Source: Maniola hyperantus | Lineage: Eukaryota > Arthropoda > Insecta > Lepidoptera > Nymphalidae | NCBI RefSeq assembly: GCF_902806685.2 | Contig: NC_048539.1 | Location: forward strand, 7,018,501-7,082,500 | Direction of reading: 5' to 3' | DNA: 64,000 bases | Shown: positions 23,943-38,540 of the stretch, piece by piece | Numbering within the stretch: the first letter of the stretch is position 1 | How the letters are laid out: each line of letters begins with the position of its first letter | Translations under genes and position numbers: made by a program | Notes under the pieces: model-generated | The model's database searches: none | Seen by the model: only the letters and a program-made list of their open reading frames with translations | What the model was told of the DNA's origin: nothing

Positions 23943-25354
23943 TTATATATTTCTAAAAACTCATAGTAAACGTAAAAAAATATCGTTTTCTCTTTATAAA
24001 TTGAATAAGTTATTAAGTAAGACTTACAACAAAGTGATCTTTGCAAAAATAAATTTGGGTTGAAGTCGTTAGTCATATAGGATAGGATCCCTTTAAGCAA
24101 GTCTTTGCGTGTTACGTATATTTATTTCACTGGGCACTCTAATCCACAACTTTCCTGTGGTCTTTATCGATGCGTTTTTTACATTCTCGGATGATACAAT
24201 AACGATAATTACTATATTTTTCATGTAAACTAGTATAGAAGTCATGTTTATTAAACTTTGGGAGGTTATGCTGTTGTTACAAATGCATGACGTCAGAGCA
24301 CAGATAATCTATCGGCCAAACATGGCCGACAGTGTTTTCACGTGGCTAAGAAAAATATATTTTTAAATTAAAGTTTTACGGTTTTAAGGGCGCAAAAAAA
24401 TATAGTGTTAATTTTTTTGATATAATAGGACAAATATTAACCATTTAAGACCAACTTAAAAAAAGTGTCAAGTAGCCTATTAATAAATTCTAAACGTTGT
24501 TTTAATTGGAGGCAGATTACTTAACTTTGAGAACGTGGCAATTATTGCGGTCAACACAAGCTCAATCGCAAGCATTCCTCTTGTTTTGACAAGGTGGTTC
24601 TTCAGACGAAACTATGTTTTCGAATTGAACTACGAATGATTTTTGAAAACATAGGTCCTCTAATGAAGTTTTATGTCTTTGTCATTTGTATGGGGTCACG
24701 AAAAAGAGAGAGCCCTATACTAATTTTTCTCCGTAGAAAGAGTACAGTAAGATGTAGTGTATTAGTCAATATGAATGATTGCGACAAAGTTATGTAATCT
24801 GGAATTTATTTTTTGATAACGACATTATTTTGTAAAAATACATCGTACATTGATAATAATATTCGATTGGTAGGTAGGGTAGATCGATTAAGTATTAAAA
24901 ATTAATCTATAATTTTCTGGATGGGCGAAAAAATTCTTCTAAATTATGCTTTTTGTACTGACATGGTAAAGTATCAATTTTTTTTACTATTATTATGACT
25001 TTGGTGCTGAGTGTATATAATATTGAGCAAAATTTTGGCTAAATAAATTAATTGTAATACGTAAACTATGTACAAATTACTTACAAAAAAAACTGTCTTT
25101 ATCTAAATCCACTAAAAATATAAATTCTTAACTATTTAGAAAAAAGGTAGGTCTAGAATAAGATAGTATATTTATTACATAAATCTAATAGCTTCAACAT
25201 AAATTGAGATCTGCACATTATAACCAAGCAAGTTAGCACCACTTGGTGTATGGATTTTGAAAACTATCAATAAAATATCTTATTTCAGGGGAGTCCAACT
25301 AAGATTTATAATTTTTTTCAGCTCAATGTTAGTAATTGGCAATTGATATTCGAA

Positions 25355-25709
25355 AAAAAACCGGCCAAGTGCGAGTCAGACTCGCGCGACGAGGGTTCCC
25401 TACTACTGTCGCATTTTTTCGATATTTTGCACGATAAATCAAAAACCATAATGCATAAAAATAAATGAAAGTCTGTTTTTTAATGTACAGATAAAGCCCT
25501 TTCATATGATACCCCACTTGGTATATATATTAATCTTAATTTGAAAGTTGAAAATACTAATCATTTGTTCATGAACACATTTTTCTTTGTGATGTAACCA
25601 CAAATTCACGGTTTTCGGATTTTTCCCCTTACGTGTGCTATAGGACCGACAGACAACAAAGTGAAACAAACGTTTTTCCGTTTGAGGAACCTACGGAACC
25701 CTAAAAAAC
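25355..25709 (+). repeat. Lepidopteran repeat bounded by GGTTCC and TACGGAACCCTAAAA
   Basis: It starts ACCGGCCAAGTGCGAGTCAG and ends CTACGGAACCCTAAAAAACC. It shares CACGATAAATCAAAA and TTTCATATGATACCCC with the 6312-6717 copy. The segment before its 3' end is shortened relative to that copy. Confidence 0.7.
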
Positions 25710-28700
25710 CGAGTTAGATTTCTTACAAATTATACTAATTTAGCTATTGTTTGTAAGAAAATACAGTAGGTACGGCGGAAAAAGACCTTGAACTAAGTCC
25801 TTGGTTGTTAAGAGAATCTTAGTGCCTCGGTCGTGCAAAATAAAATGACCTATGCAAGTAGGCACCTATATGTATTACGATTTCATTGTACTTAGAATTA
25901 TTAAATACTACAAGTGTATGACTTCAACTTAAAATATCACTAATATCTATCTATAATGTATTAATTTATATCTAAGCCGCAACTTACACCTAGATCCTTA
26001 CAATATGGCAGTTGTCAAATTGCTAGCTGAGTTGTTGCCTAACCTAAGTGATCATTTGGTTTGGTAGAGCGCGGAGTTTCGTTGCGTCAAATTAAAGTTA
26101 TTCATTACAGACAACAATATCATGATGTATCACAACCATTATTGCAATGAATTACTTAATTATGTAAGTATTTGGTAATATTAGCAGGTACACCTTGCTT
26201 ATTAAAATATACTATGGATTATGATGTAACATAAGGAGAAAAACGAGTTGTTTTGTAAGCATATAGGTATCCATCCATCGACCTATCTTCCTCACCCATC
26301 GATAACCTTCTCGATTATGTTGAAGAATTTGGCAAGAAGTGTGTGTTATGTATTTATTGAGAATCATAGAAATTGTACAGACGCTACGTATATTTACGTC
26401 CATGTAGCAAATGGCAGTATGACATCGCATTTCATGCGTCATATTACTTATTTTGAATGTATAGCCTAATTATTGCATAAACTTTACTTTATTTAACTAT
26501 AGAATACTGCAAAGAATATTAACTTTGTAAACATACCTTAGCACAGGTATTTAAAGTAAACAACTAGACGTTTTATACATTTTTTTCAGACACCTACAAA
26601 AGATACACACACCTATAGTACATTAAAGTATTTGTAAATGGTTGGCAGTGAATTAAATATCTTAGTTTCTTGAATGTTTATATTTTTACGGAATTTATTT
26701 AATGGTGTTTATACTAAATGTAGATCATTGCCATGCTGGTTTGGTACAAAAGATTTTACTTGTATTTGACATTACAGGGTAGCAATCTTCAATATACTTA
26801 CAATCCCTGGATACCTCGTGTAAACGCATAATTTTTAATAACAGTAACTCAATATTGTGACCTATGTACTTAGCTGAATAAATTTGGCTTTTTTCAATTT
26901 TTTTATGTCCATCTGAGCACCAATAATAATGTAGGTACTGAGAAGAATGTTTCAAAGCGACATAATAGGTGTAGAAATAACTCGAATTTAAAATTGGCAC
27001 AGAAGAATATTATAATTTCTGAAAAATATGCGTTTAAATTTTTTGTTAAAAAACTTAATACAAAGATACGTTTCAAAAATATACTAATTCAGGTTTATTT
27101 TACCGCAAAATCGAAGTTTGCTAACTGCTATTCGACTTCGAAATACCGCGCCTTGTATTTATTACCTATACAAGAAAAGTATGTAGGTACTTATTAGAAC
27201 GTTATATTTTACAATAACATTGTGACGTCGTACAAATAATAAATAATCCGTTTAACGATCACATTAAGTAACAGTAATTAAAGCAATATAATTTTATTTT
27301 ATGTACATATCCGAACAATGCTTTGCTTAAATTCCTTAATATATTAATTATAATAATCTATTTACAAATAAATTTTTTATATCATAAAATTTACTTAACA
27401 AATAATATTGCAGCTCGCAATCGCCTTTATTCATTAAGCTTGTCTCGTTTCCTTCTTTTATCACATTTTTCGTCTTCGAGTTGGAAATATGAGTTGACTG
27501 GAACGGTTTTATTTAATAATTAGGTATGCGTGATGGCGATCTCTATTGTAATGTTGCGCTTTGGCCATGCCCGATGTGTTCACAATACCTTCATTATTAT
27601 TTATTTATTTAATGACTAATTATAATTTACCTTTATATAGGTATATAAACCCCGCTGTCTTCTTCATTAAAACATTGTAAAGTTATCACAACTCCTTGTT
27701 CAGATTTTCGTAGCTCGTAGCCCGTAGCCAATGCAACCTCATAGTTTAATAATACGGGTAACTAGATAACTAGACGTTACCCTATACTCAATCCTTACTA
27801 GTCATAGCCTGGCTGTTCACACACTCGTCATTGGTCACACTTCATCGGCAGTCATCAGTAGGTGCCCTCACTCGCAGTTCGCGGCTTACGCTGAGTATTG
27901 TCTCCTTGTTCGTATAGGACCAGCATGTATACAATACAGATATGTTCATAAAAATTTAAGTCTAAATTTGTGTAGTCTTTTAGTCGAATCTGAGATAACT
28001 TACGGTACTAAGTCATATATTACTACATGTTTTAATTCATTATTACCTAATAATTCAGTCGAAATATATAATTAGTGATTTATATCACTGAAGTTTATTG
28101 CGACTGTAGGTTGCTTTACCTAGTCGACTTTGATTTGGGGCGTTAGTTTGCACCCGAGGCATATGCAGCGTGAAAACATTGTTACAGCTGGTCGTAGAAG
28201 CTACTCGATAAAGCACTTTTGAAGACGTGGACGGAATTCACTGACTTCATTTTGATACACTATACGAACATCAACGAAGCCCTCATAGATCAATTAATTA
28301 TTGCTGACGTTTAAAAAGTTTAAAAAATGTAAGGGAGTTTACACAATGTTTTTAAAATCATAACACTTCTTACTTCTAATTATATTCTGCGATCTTCTCT
28401 TCCATGATAATAGATTAATTAAATATCAAAATAATATTCGCAAATTATAACACCTATCTAAAGCAGCGTTCACACCAATAAACAATTTCATTTTTCCTAA
28501 TGTTTGGCGGAAATAATTGCGCTTTTTGTGAGTGTTACGTTCCGTCTTTCCCTGAAAAAATATTGTGATTTGCAGCAAAAATATTTACTTCCAACTCGAT
28601 ATTGGTGTGAACGTGAAATATTTCTAATAAAAAATGTGCTATGTTAATTTTAGGTAGGTATTACTAGATGACATACTTGTCCTTTTACTAAAATAAACGT

Positions 28701-29331
28701 TTAGAATCTAATGAATATCTAGGTTTTGTATATTATTGAATCCTGGTATCTCTATTCTTTAACTAAGTATAGCTAACAAGAGTCGGTAGAAAATAGTGAA
28801 AATCTTACTAGTCAACGACTATTGCTTATGTTTATTGTACGAGGTAGGCGCGTGCAGCGTACAGTGGATATATTGTAACAATTGTTTTCACTCTACAATG
28901 CATTGTCAGTCTAACCTTAAATCTATGTCTCTTAAAACTATTATTCACAGTCTCCGACCGATGGCGATACACAGTCGTCTTACGCATGTCACAGTAAAGG
29001 CAAATCTACCGCGCTACAAAAATACGTGGGCACTGGGCAATGTCCCGCAGTCGAAATACGAGCAACACTCACAGAGAAAAAAATATGTCTCCCTTTAACA
29101 TTATAACTATTCATAATAATATATTTACTCCGTAAATAAAACCTCATTCGTTATAATATATTTTCTCGACTTAGCCTATTTAATCACGTCCCGCATACGG
29201 AATAGTCCTCGTCTGAGGAATACTTTTGCATCTGTTCGAATCCGAGAAAAGGAGAGCTTCACTTTCAGTAGCGAAACCGTTCACTTAGAGTTCATCACAG
29301 CACTCGTAGAAGCGAGCGGTCGCCGTGCCCG

Positions 29332-32300
29332 CTAGTCTCCGAAACGCGTGCACGCTTTCTTCCATTTGCACTGAGTGCACCAGAGATCGCGTTGATCCAT
29401 GCCGTACACCTTACGGCACTTCTTGTTGTCAGAGCGCGGGCGCCGGCCGGGGCTGCCGGGCGAGCTGTTTGCTCCGGTGAACTTTAGGTGCTTCTGAAAC
29501 AGATACATAAAAACAATGTACTACATATACAGGGTCTAGCTGAATCCACACAATTTTTTGATGACTTACGTCAGAAGCCGCTGAAAGATAACTGATAACC
29601 TCGACTCTGTCCAGAGTGTACGAATGAGAAGATGAACAGTAATAATTTATTTATCGGCAAACACGACGTACAATGGTTTTGTTTTATTGGTGTGGGCGCA
29701 GCTTTAAACTTATTTTTTATTTTACAAATTCCACGTATCTATCTAGTAGGCTACGTGTATATGATGAATGTACCTATTATAGACATGGTTACACAACTTA
29801 TCCCATATTTGAAAATTAAACAAAATAATAAGTTCAAAACTCGGCATGGATTTATGGAATTAGCCAGGTTTTATTTCAGAAAATAAAATCAAAACTTACC
29901 GGTGAATGCGAGTTTGACCAGGAATGCGTTGCGGGAATGCTTATAGGCCGCGCTGATCCATTTTGCATAGTTGATAATAGGCCTTGCCTGAAATAAAAAT
30001 ATCATGGTTAAATCTAAAATAAGTATTACTTATTCAAAATATTTTGAGTTAAACTAATATTTCTGTCATACAAAAAAATCGAAATGTACCTTTATTCAGT
30101 AATTTTTGTGTCAACATTATTTAGGTATCATTTAGATGAACTGAAGTGATTTAGGCATTATTTAGGTGAATACCTCCATAAAGGAATCTTCTTGTTTGTT
30201 TGCGGAGGGAAAAGGGTTTGAAGAAATCCGATTTTTTTGTTTATGTGGGATTTCTACCCACTAAGTCCCCCTCCTCAGCGACTGTGAAGAGACTCCGGGA
30301 TCTTCTGAGATCTCATTAATGCCTCCGTCGCTTGAAGATCGTTGGCGTCGTTCTGGAGAATGTGTACTCGTACCTGTAGGACCCGACCAGCTGCCTTTGA
30401 TAGTCAGGGTCTTCGTGCGGTGGACGACACATATCTCGGTGGGACAGGGTGGGCGCCGGCGCCGGCGCAGTGACTTCACGCTCCGTGTAGTAAAACTCTT
30501 CCTCATGATCACTCTCACCTTCTTTCTTGGGCCTAAAATAATATAATATAACAGTTTATTCATCTGTGTTATTTATAAAACTAAAGTTACGAACACGAGA
30601 AGAAAATAATCGTTTTAAACTTATTATTTAACTGGGAATAGTATAGAAATTAGAAAACAAAAAGGCTATAATAAATAAATAAATAAGTATAGAAATTAGA
30701 AACCTTGTATTTATTAGAGCCTTATAGCTCGTGCACTTATCTACTTAATATGTTCAAGAATCTACCAAGTAACAAAAAAGCTTCAGTGGACTAAAATTAG
30801 ATTTGAGAGATCGTTTTTTATAGCTCGATCAAAATTACCATTTAAATCTCACTACGATTACCGGTCCACCACTGAGAACGGGTCTCGTCTCAAAGTGGGA
30901 AGGGTTTAAGCGATAGTCTGCCACGCTGGTCCAATGCTGATTAGCAGACTATGGATATTTTGTAAAAAATTTGACGCAAATACCTCTATCTTATAGCTGC
31001 TCATAATGGACTAAGAGCCAGTGCGTGTCAGACCTTCGTTATTTTATAAAAGCTGAAACATTCTCTGCATGGTGTCCCCGACACTGAGACGAACGTTTTC
31101 TTCGATCATGGTGGATTTGGGAGATAAAGGTGTAAAAAATCTTACGTCAAAATTTATACTTTGACGTAAGATTACGTAGAGATAAACTTTATATGCAGTT
31201 TAATTTTTTTATATTTTATTCAGAATAGTATCTATTAGAAATCACGTCATGCATTGCATTTAGTATCATGGCAACTCCCTGCCAGACACCTTTAAAGTTT
31301 AAAAGTTTAAGGGTGTCTGGCAGGGGGTTGCCAGGACACTAATTGACTGGCAATGCATAATGTGATATCTAATACTATTTTAATGAAAATATAAAAAAAT
31401 AGACTTCATACTTTGACGTAAGATTTTTTACACCTTTATTACCATGGTCCTAGCGTCCAAACAAACGTTCCTCCCAGTTTTGGGGACAATACGCAGAGAA
31501 ACTTTCAGCTTTCATAAAACAACGAAGGTCTAGCACGTGCTGGCTCTCTCTATATAATTAATACACAACTAAGTATTACGCAGCTCGTAATACGAAAATT
31601 TTAATGTCATTCAAAATGTACCATTTAAAATGTATCATTAAAAATATGTGATATCAGACGAACCCAATCATCGATCCGTTGTATAAGGCCAGGGTCAAGA
31701 ATATATTAATTGAACTAACAGATGTTATCGGCAAACAGTAGCAGGACGGTGTTATGTAAGAACGGACGCGACCTTGCGCGTAACGAGCTCGGCCAGGGTG
31801 TAGTGGACAACCTTGTCGCGAAGCCTCGTCGCTTCCGGGTCACTCTAGCTCCATCCTTCTTTTCAAACATCTCTTATTGCATTTCAATAAAACTTATTTG
31901 AACAGGTTTTTGTCGCGTGTGTTGTTTAAACTATAATTACATTTTTATTTCTGGATACGATGTAAGTTTGTATTTTTGGCAGTTTGCTTTACAACATACG
32001 TTAAGTAGGTACCTATTAGTGTGAGCTTATATAAGTAGGTATATTGAAATTTAGAACAGTGTGCATTTTAAGTCGCCGTACACGACCAAATAACCATAAT
32101 AAATACCTAGTAATATACTTATTTTATTTACAGCCGTACTCAGAGTCGCTAATCGTTACTTAAGATTGAGTTAAAACGAGACAGATTTATGTGAGAGATA
32201 TAGCTCTGTCTCGTTTTAACTAAACTTAAGTAACGATTAAGCGACTCTGAGTACGGCTGTAAGTGTTCTCTTTTCGAAATTGATTAGTATTAGTTTGAAA

Positions 32301-32962
32301 AATAGAAAAAGTAGCTTTTTTATTTAGTTAAGGCGCTTATACAGTATAACATACGAGATAAGTATGATCTTCACCCATCTGATGAAAGGTATTTTTTATG
32401 AATAACTAATCGCTAAAATTGACGATCGAAGGCTAAAATCTAATGTTACTTCCTATGCTAGTTTTAACTTTAAACCTATGCGGAACTCTATGGTAAAACT
32501 GACTTTGATCGATTGATGGTAATTTTTCTATAGGATTAGATAAACAAATTAAATAGCTGCTAGCAAGGTACTCGTTTAACTCAACATTTGCCCTTTAGGT
32601 ATTTAAAGAACTTCAATGTCGTCCGATGTTATGTAATGGCACGAGTTACGTGCGCGAAAGCGGAATGCATAATATCTTGCATTATCGATTCATATATAGG
32701 TACCTATATTTTTGTTGGCAACCGCCATCCAGCGCGTGCAATGCCTCAACCCATATTAAGCCCGAAGAAGATTAAAGTTCAAGGTTTTACTTTGTCGCAT
32801 GCGCTGTGCGCACCAACTGTACGCAATAAACAATACTATCATCATAAGACTATGAGTAGGTACATACCCTAAATGTGTTTGTCTGATGTGAGCCTCGATG
32901 GAAGTACACGAACCGGTGATATAACCGCAGCCTCTCCAAGTGCATTCGAATACAATGTTGAT
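29332..32962 (-). CDS. Glut4EF: Glut4EF / ZNF395-ZNF704-type zinc-finger transcription factor, C-terminal four exons
   Basis: Minus-strand exons 32962-32868, 30532-30374, 29987-29900 and 29493-29332 (stop TAG) join in consistent phase to 167 residues plus stop. The first carries one C2H2 finger, CTWRGCGY...EAHIRQTH (C-x4-C-x12-H-x4-H). The second has ESDHEEEFYYTE and MCRPPHEDPDYQRQLVG, a block I recall from insect Glut4EF. The third has GLLSTMQNGSARPISIP. The last ends with KKCRKVYGMDQRDLWC followed by TQCKWKKACTRF, the conserved C-terminal cysteine cluster (C-x12-C-x2-C-x5-C). The vertebrate relatives bind DNA near GLUT4 and Huntington promoters. Acidic and Ser/Pro-rich linkers fit a nuclear regulator. 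The N-terminal exons lie at higher coordinates and were not found; fly orthologues have very long introns. High confidence in family, moderate in symbol. Confidence 0.88.
31013..31556. mobile_element. Long palindromic MITE-like element in the Glut4EF-like intron
   Basis: The ends AGAGCCAGTGCGTGTCAGAC and its diverged reverse complement near 31553 bound two arms of about 250 bases. The arms share GGTGTAAAAAATCTTACGTC, ACCTTCGTTATTTTATAAAA and ATAGTATCTATTAGAAATCA with their complements. The centre is a tight hairpin around GCCAGACACCTTTAAAG (about 31280-31325). A half-length relative is at 38985-39245. No transposase is encoded. Confidence 0.8.
32129..32261. mobile_element. Near-perfect 133-bp palindrome (MITE-like)
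   Basis: TACAGCCGTACTCAGAGTCG...GTTAAAACGAGACAGA is mirrored by TCTGTCTCGTTTTAAC...CGACTCTGAGTACGGCTGTA around a short loop near 32195. Only a few mismatches are seen. A diverged relative with the same GAGACAGA/TCTGTCTCGTTTTAAC core lies at about 44205-44345. It is intronic in the zinc-finger gene. Confidence 0.8.
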
Positions 32963-35900
32963 CTGTAACAAACAACACGTAGAGTTAGTTTTCTATGGAG
33001 ATTGAATAAGTGAAATGTTGAATTCGTTAGAAAACCTCAATCAGTACTTATAAGTTTGTGAAAAAGTAGAGCCTTGAGAAGTGGCTGTCGACAGATATTG
33101 CATAACTTTACTTTAAGCAAATAAAGGACATTCCTTATCGTGTTTAATATAGAACGAGGCCGTTCCATTTCATTTGTGATGTGTTTCACAAGAAGATTTA
33201 GTACCGTTGAAATCACAATGTTAAATTGAGCGAAGTATCGTACGGAAACGACTCTAGGTCGCGTCGCGGCCTTGCCGATGTCGCAACGCCTCACTCCCTC
33301 GGTAGACTGCTGTTTGTTGCCACACCCGCCTCGCGCGGTGCGCCTGAGACGCCACCACTCGAACGTATGTAACCGACTATGTCAGTGATATCTTGAAACC
33401 ACTATTAATAAAGTGAATATCATGACAAATATTATTTCGTTAACCTGAAAATTAACAAGATTTAGTAGTACGTTTCATAATTGTTTAAGGTGATAAAATG
33501 CGCATTAAATCTTTTGAAACCTTTCATCAGGCATTGGCATTGAATTAAAATACATTGACATTATAGGCAATGTCACCTACGGGCTGCGACGGTGACTGGT
33601 TATCTGTTCGTTAATGCGAGGCGGAAACAATTCAGTTTCCCAGCGCGTGTAGTGTAGATACACGTGTTTTGCAATGCGAGGTGAGTTAGTGAGTAATGAA
33701 TACGTGTATAATGCTATGCAATAGCTACACAATGATTATTATATTTAGTATCGATAGCGACACGAGGTGAGAGCGCGAAGAGACTGGCTAGCTCGGCCAA
33801 ATTCGTAAGCGACCTTCTGCTCAATGCCACATTACGACAATTAATCCGATTGCATCGCGAAAGCTTCTTTTTTTAAAAACGAGATCCAGTTTGTAATTTA
33901 GCTTGTATTGACCAAATGCATCGAGCTGCTCGATAAATCAGGCTATTCTTTAATTTCTTTCGTAGCTTGGCGTAACCAGGGAGATGTGCTACGCTATGCT
34001 ACGCAGCTGTAGCTATAATATGTATAAATTCATGTAATAATAAATAAAGCTTACCTCGAACTTCTTGTTAATGAATTATTAGGACGTGAATTCCTGAATA
34101 CCGCAATCATTTTAATAATTTCATCAAATACAAGTAGTGGCAGCCATTTTAACAAGTGAATTTTCTCCGTTATTTAAATTGGTGAGGCAATTTTAGATCG
34201 AGAATAAGTTTATGAAATAGAATTTATTTATCTGTTCTGATCAGTAGTTCAGTACTCAGCTGCAATTGGTTGCAATAGATTTATAGTACGTAATGGTACG
34301 TTTGAGAGATAAATAGGTTGCACGAGTTATGTCAGGGACACAGAATTGGGGTGCGCGGGTGGTATGGCACCGTTGCTACCGCGCGCCGGGGACTGAAGCT
34401 ATATCAAGTGCATTTAGAACTGGGTCAGGTCAGGGGTGCGGGGGGAGGAGCTATCTAGGTCAGAACACCACGGCCAAGGGTGGTGTATGAAGGTTGCGCT
34501 ACTCCTTTGTCTCCGTTTCGCGGAAACTATGTCCAGAGGGATTAAAACATTTATCATTAAAATTTTACCCAGCTAAATAAACAACCACAAAGTTTCAAAC
34601 GGGTCTTTAGCTGGGTATATCGTTGGCGCTACTTAAAATAGTCTTATTTCGAACCGCAGATGCATATTGCCGGATGATCCTATATGAGATGATATATAGA
34701 TATACAGGATAGATCCTGGCTACTAAAAGGGGCAGCTGTGAAGTAGTAATTTAACACGGAATTACCAATATAATATTGTGGCCTATGGAAACAATGCCGA
34801 CAGGTCGTGAATCATGGCAATGTTACGAGTAACTACATACAATCACAAATCACAATATGTACATGTCCGCTTAAATATTCGATAGAGGACATACCTAGTA
34901 GGTACGTACCTACTCCTTTGATTGTCATTATGCAAAAAATACATAGTAGGAAGTAGGTAACATTAATGATAGAAGATAGGTATGGTATAATGTAATATCC
35001 CATAAATATCCTCGGCGATTACTGTCCTAACTTGCTGTAACTTGTATTTCATAAATATTTGGTATACCTAATAGCTATAACCTATCTACGTTTAAAAGAA
35101 AGGAAGAAAATTTGTTTGTTGTTGGTGAAAAAAATAAAAAAATATGCTATTAAATCATATAATATTTAACATTAAATATAAGCAGGTTCTTGTGCATATA
35201 AAACTGTTTTCATAGATTTGTAATCTCAACCAATATAGGTCATTTTATAAAGAGAGAGGTTTGTAAATTTGGATGTAGGAGATAATCTCCGAAATTACTT
35301 TTCCGACTTTAAAAAGTATTTGAAAGGTGCATTATTATTCCAGATAGACATAGGCGATAGATGTTTATTTATGTATGTTTATCAAATTACATCCCAACAA
35401 AGCCGGCCGAATTAGCAAGTAGCGGAATAAAATTTGACATCTGAGGTCGTATCACAATTATGTGGTTATATCTCTTTTATTAACATCGTTATTACTTAGC
35501 CTTGCAAATGTAAATGTCAAACGAAATGCAGTTTACCTTTTGTGAAAGGAAATGTGAAACCTTCAACAAACTAAAACTTTAACAGTGAAGGAAACTATTA
35601 CCTATACTTACTGAGCCTCAGAAAAGTAAATTGTACTCGTAATAAGTATATCAACTCTTGGAACACATTGAACTTTTCGTCAATATTATAGTGTCTACAG
35701 TCAAACTTTATTCCAAATATGGAATTATAAAAAATATGAAACACCACTGCCCTGCCATATTGGTTTTTTTTCATAAAATTTGTGTGTTGTAGCCAGTGTC
35801 ACCACTCGGGATTCTAACGATATCTGTTCAGGCATTTAGAGGTTTTGGTGGAATTAGGAAACTCACATATACATACATACTTGAACCCTGAAAATATTAC

Positions 35901-38540
35901 ACTCCTTTTTTGGACAGTCGTGTAAAAACTATATGAATCGTTTTGTTAACATACGTAAAACCTACAGCCTAATATTTTATGTGAATGATTCGCCTTCCCC
36001 TCGCAACAGAGAGGGTGGGAGTGGAGGGCCCGTCCCTCGCTGCACCACTGACCTAGTTCATACCCTCCTCGATATTACAGCTAACACAACCTGGGTTCCA
36101 ACAGGCGAGTTTATTAATCGTTACTATGCTTGTTTTAACGTTTTCAGTCCAGGTTTTCAGTATTTCTACAGATTTAAATATCTTTTTGGATTATAAGGCT
36201 GCTAGGTACTTAGAGAAATGGTCGCGGAATCCAGAAATTGTGTAAAAATAATATAACAGACTAACGGATAGTAATCACCATATCGACCTGTCCCTGACTG
36301 ACCACACCCGTGACCACGAATTCTTATAAACTAAGTAGGTATTAGGATTTGCCCGCGGTGTATAAAATTTAATTTACGGCCTATGTTACTTCTGGATAAA
36401 GTAGCTTTCTAATAGCGCAAGAACCCAAGAAAGGGCATCATTCACAGTAATGTTATTGTTTGATTAAAATAATTAAAAAAAAAAGTTTTGAAAACTTACA
36501 CTCGCACCCTAACAAAAGAAGACTTAGGTTTTATAATATTTTTAAGTATAAAAATCTGTTCAATTTATTGAAAAAATATTTATTGATTTAAATAACAATA
36601 TGTTATATAGCCAAAAACATCAGTAATTTTGTTTGTTATATGTATAAATGAAATTATATAACAGTTGCGCTAAATTAACTCCGCGCAACATTTCAAATCG
36701 TCTCTACAGTCTACTTACTTCTGCAACCTGCAGTCATGCACTTATAAATACTTTTATCTCATAATGGCCGTCCCTGGCTAGTTTCACAGTGTGTTGTATG
36801 TACGGCTTACACGTGCCGAGTTGTTTCTTTGTGTGCAGTTTAGTGCAGTTGGATGTATACAGAAGCTATGTTTGCTAGTGAGTAGTGACGTTATATAGCT
36901 CGTGGCAGTTAGCCGAAGAGCGAACACGAGGCAACTTTAATGGAAGTTCTACATATTCCATCTCATAGCAGCTCGAACTGTCTGTTATGACTTTTTCTCT
37001 ACTTATTCTGTTCCTATGGATTCGAAACTTTCAAAACTTTGATGTTACGATACGCTTTGTCGATCACAGTTTGATATAATAAAATCGAAAATTTTCTTCT
37101 GTGTACCTAAGCCATTTTGGGTGAATTTAATTATTTTCGGTATCTGGTTTTCTAGCTAAGATTTGACTTCATGTAGGTACCTGAGTAGGTAAAAAGCTAT
37201 GTAACTGAACGCAGATAATAAGTTTATTTTATTTATTTGATACGATGCCAGCGATAAAATGTAACAACATTTTATAATAGTTAAATAATACTTATAACAT
37301 CCATCAATATTATGGGCATATTAGACAGCATTGCTAAGTTGTCTTAGGTTCAATTGGTTGTTGTTGGTTTATTCAAGTGAGTGCCTCGGTTGCCAAAGAT
37401 TTAAATCGATTGCAACGTTGCTAAGCAGAAAGTTGCGGAAAAAGCCAGACACGTGTAGCCCCAGTGGAGGGGGGCTGAATAGTCGACAAAAGGTCGTGGC
37501 CAAAGGGTGGTTGGAAACGGATTCTTTATACATACAATCTAGCGCTATATCATGCTATAGGTATGGCTGCATTATTTAACTTATATGTATGATATATATG
37601 ATACCTATTTGACAAACTAAATTAAACATGTGCTAAGAAAATGAATTAAGAAATTTGCTCTACACACATAAAGTTCTATAATATCATATAAGTCATGGCA
37701 TAGGTACTGGTAGAGAGATAACTGTTACAGTTTACCATACTGTTTATCTTGTACATATATTATTGAGTACGTTTATCCTACCGTAATCCTACATAACTTT
37801 TTAAAACGTAGGGATAAGTCAAGTACCTAAAGTACACTGTACTTACAGTGATAATACTAGGTATTTTATTACATTTGTTTCTTTTTAATATTTGATCTCT
37901 ATGGCCGAGATAAAAAATATCTACAACGGGATCTTCCATCTTCAATTGACGTACCTAGTTATTGCGTTTCGAGTTTATTATTGTAGATTATACTTATTAT
38001 ATTGTTCGTCATCAAGGTTTTCATTTGGTTTTAAAAGCGTGTATGTAATGCAATCCGACATTAAATGCCGGTTTGTTATTGCGCCGTCTCTTTCTTTGGC
38101 GGAACGAGATGGCTTATTGATTTGTTTTCATTGCATCTCTCTTTAGCGCGTTAATGCACATAAGTCTGTTTCGTTTAAGTGACCTTCTCCTTATTTACTT
38201 TAACGCAACTCTGCTTGTTTTGATGGTATCCCGCTCTATCTGTAGAGGGAACGAGGAAGACACCATTATTTCAGATGGGTTGAATAGAACTCGGCGGCAG
38301 TTTCTAGCGGTCTTTTTATGCAATTTGTGGTATAAACGCGGACAGCACTTGCCGTTAATTATGCAACATCCATACCTCGCGGGCTTCAGCACATTCAGCC
38401 AATTGCGGATGTCCACAAAGCATTTAGTGTCTTCACCAAAGATGGTGATTTTCAAAAATAAAAAAACTGAAGTCACGAAACAGAGATGGAAGTGATGATT
38501 ATTATTAAAATTGATTAGTTATGTTTGATATTTATCATTG

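Larger units (their letters stand above)
18700..29331. other. Intergenic region between Serinc and the Glut4EF-like gene
   Basis: An AT-rich stretch with many stop codons in all frames and no host exon I can support. It holds the repeat remnants listed separately (19212-19387, 19688-19820, 23722-23942, 25355-25709) and many AATAAA-like sites. The part nearest 29331 is expected to include the 3' UTR of the minus-strand zinc-finger gene, but its end cannot be placed from sequence. Confidence 0.5.

Noticed and set aside
29220..29250. TGTTCGAATCC, a possible tRNA B box
   Set aside because: No A box or cloverleaf can be built around it; it lies in the expected 3' UTR of the zinc-finger gene.
38154..38495. 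Open frames of 113 (plus) and 93 (minus) codons
   Set aside because: Both strands are open over the same stretch and neither translation resembles a family I know; no splice or start context favours one.
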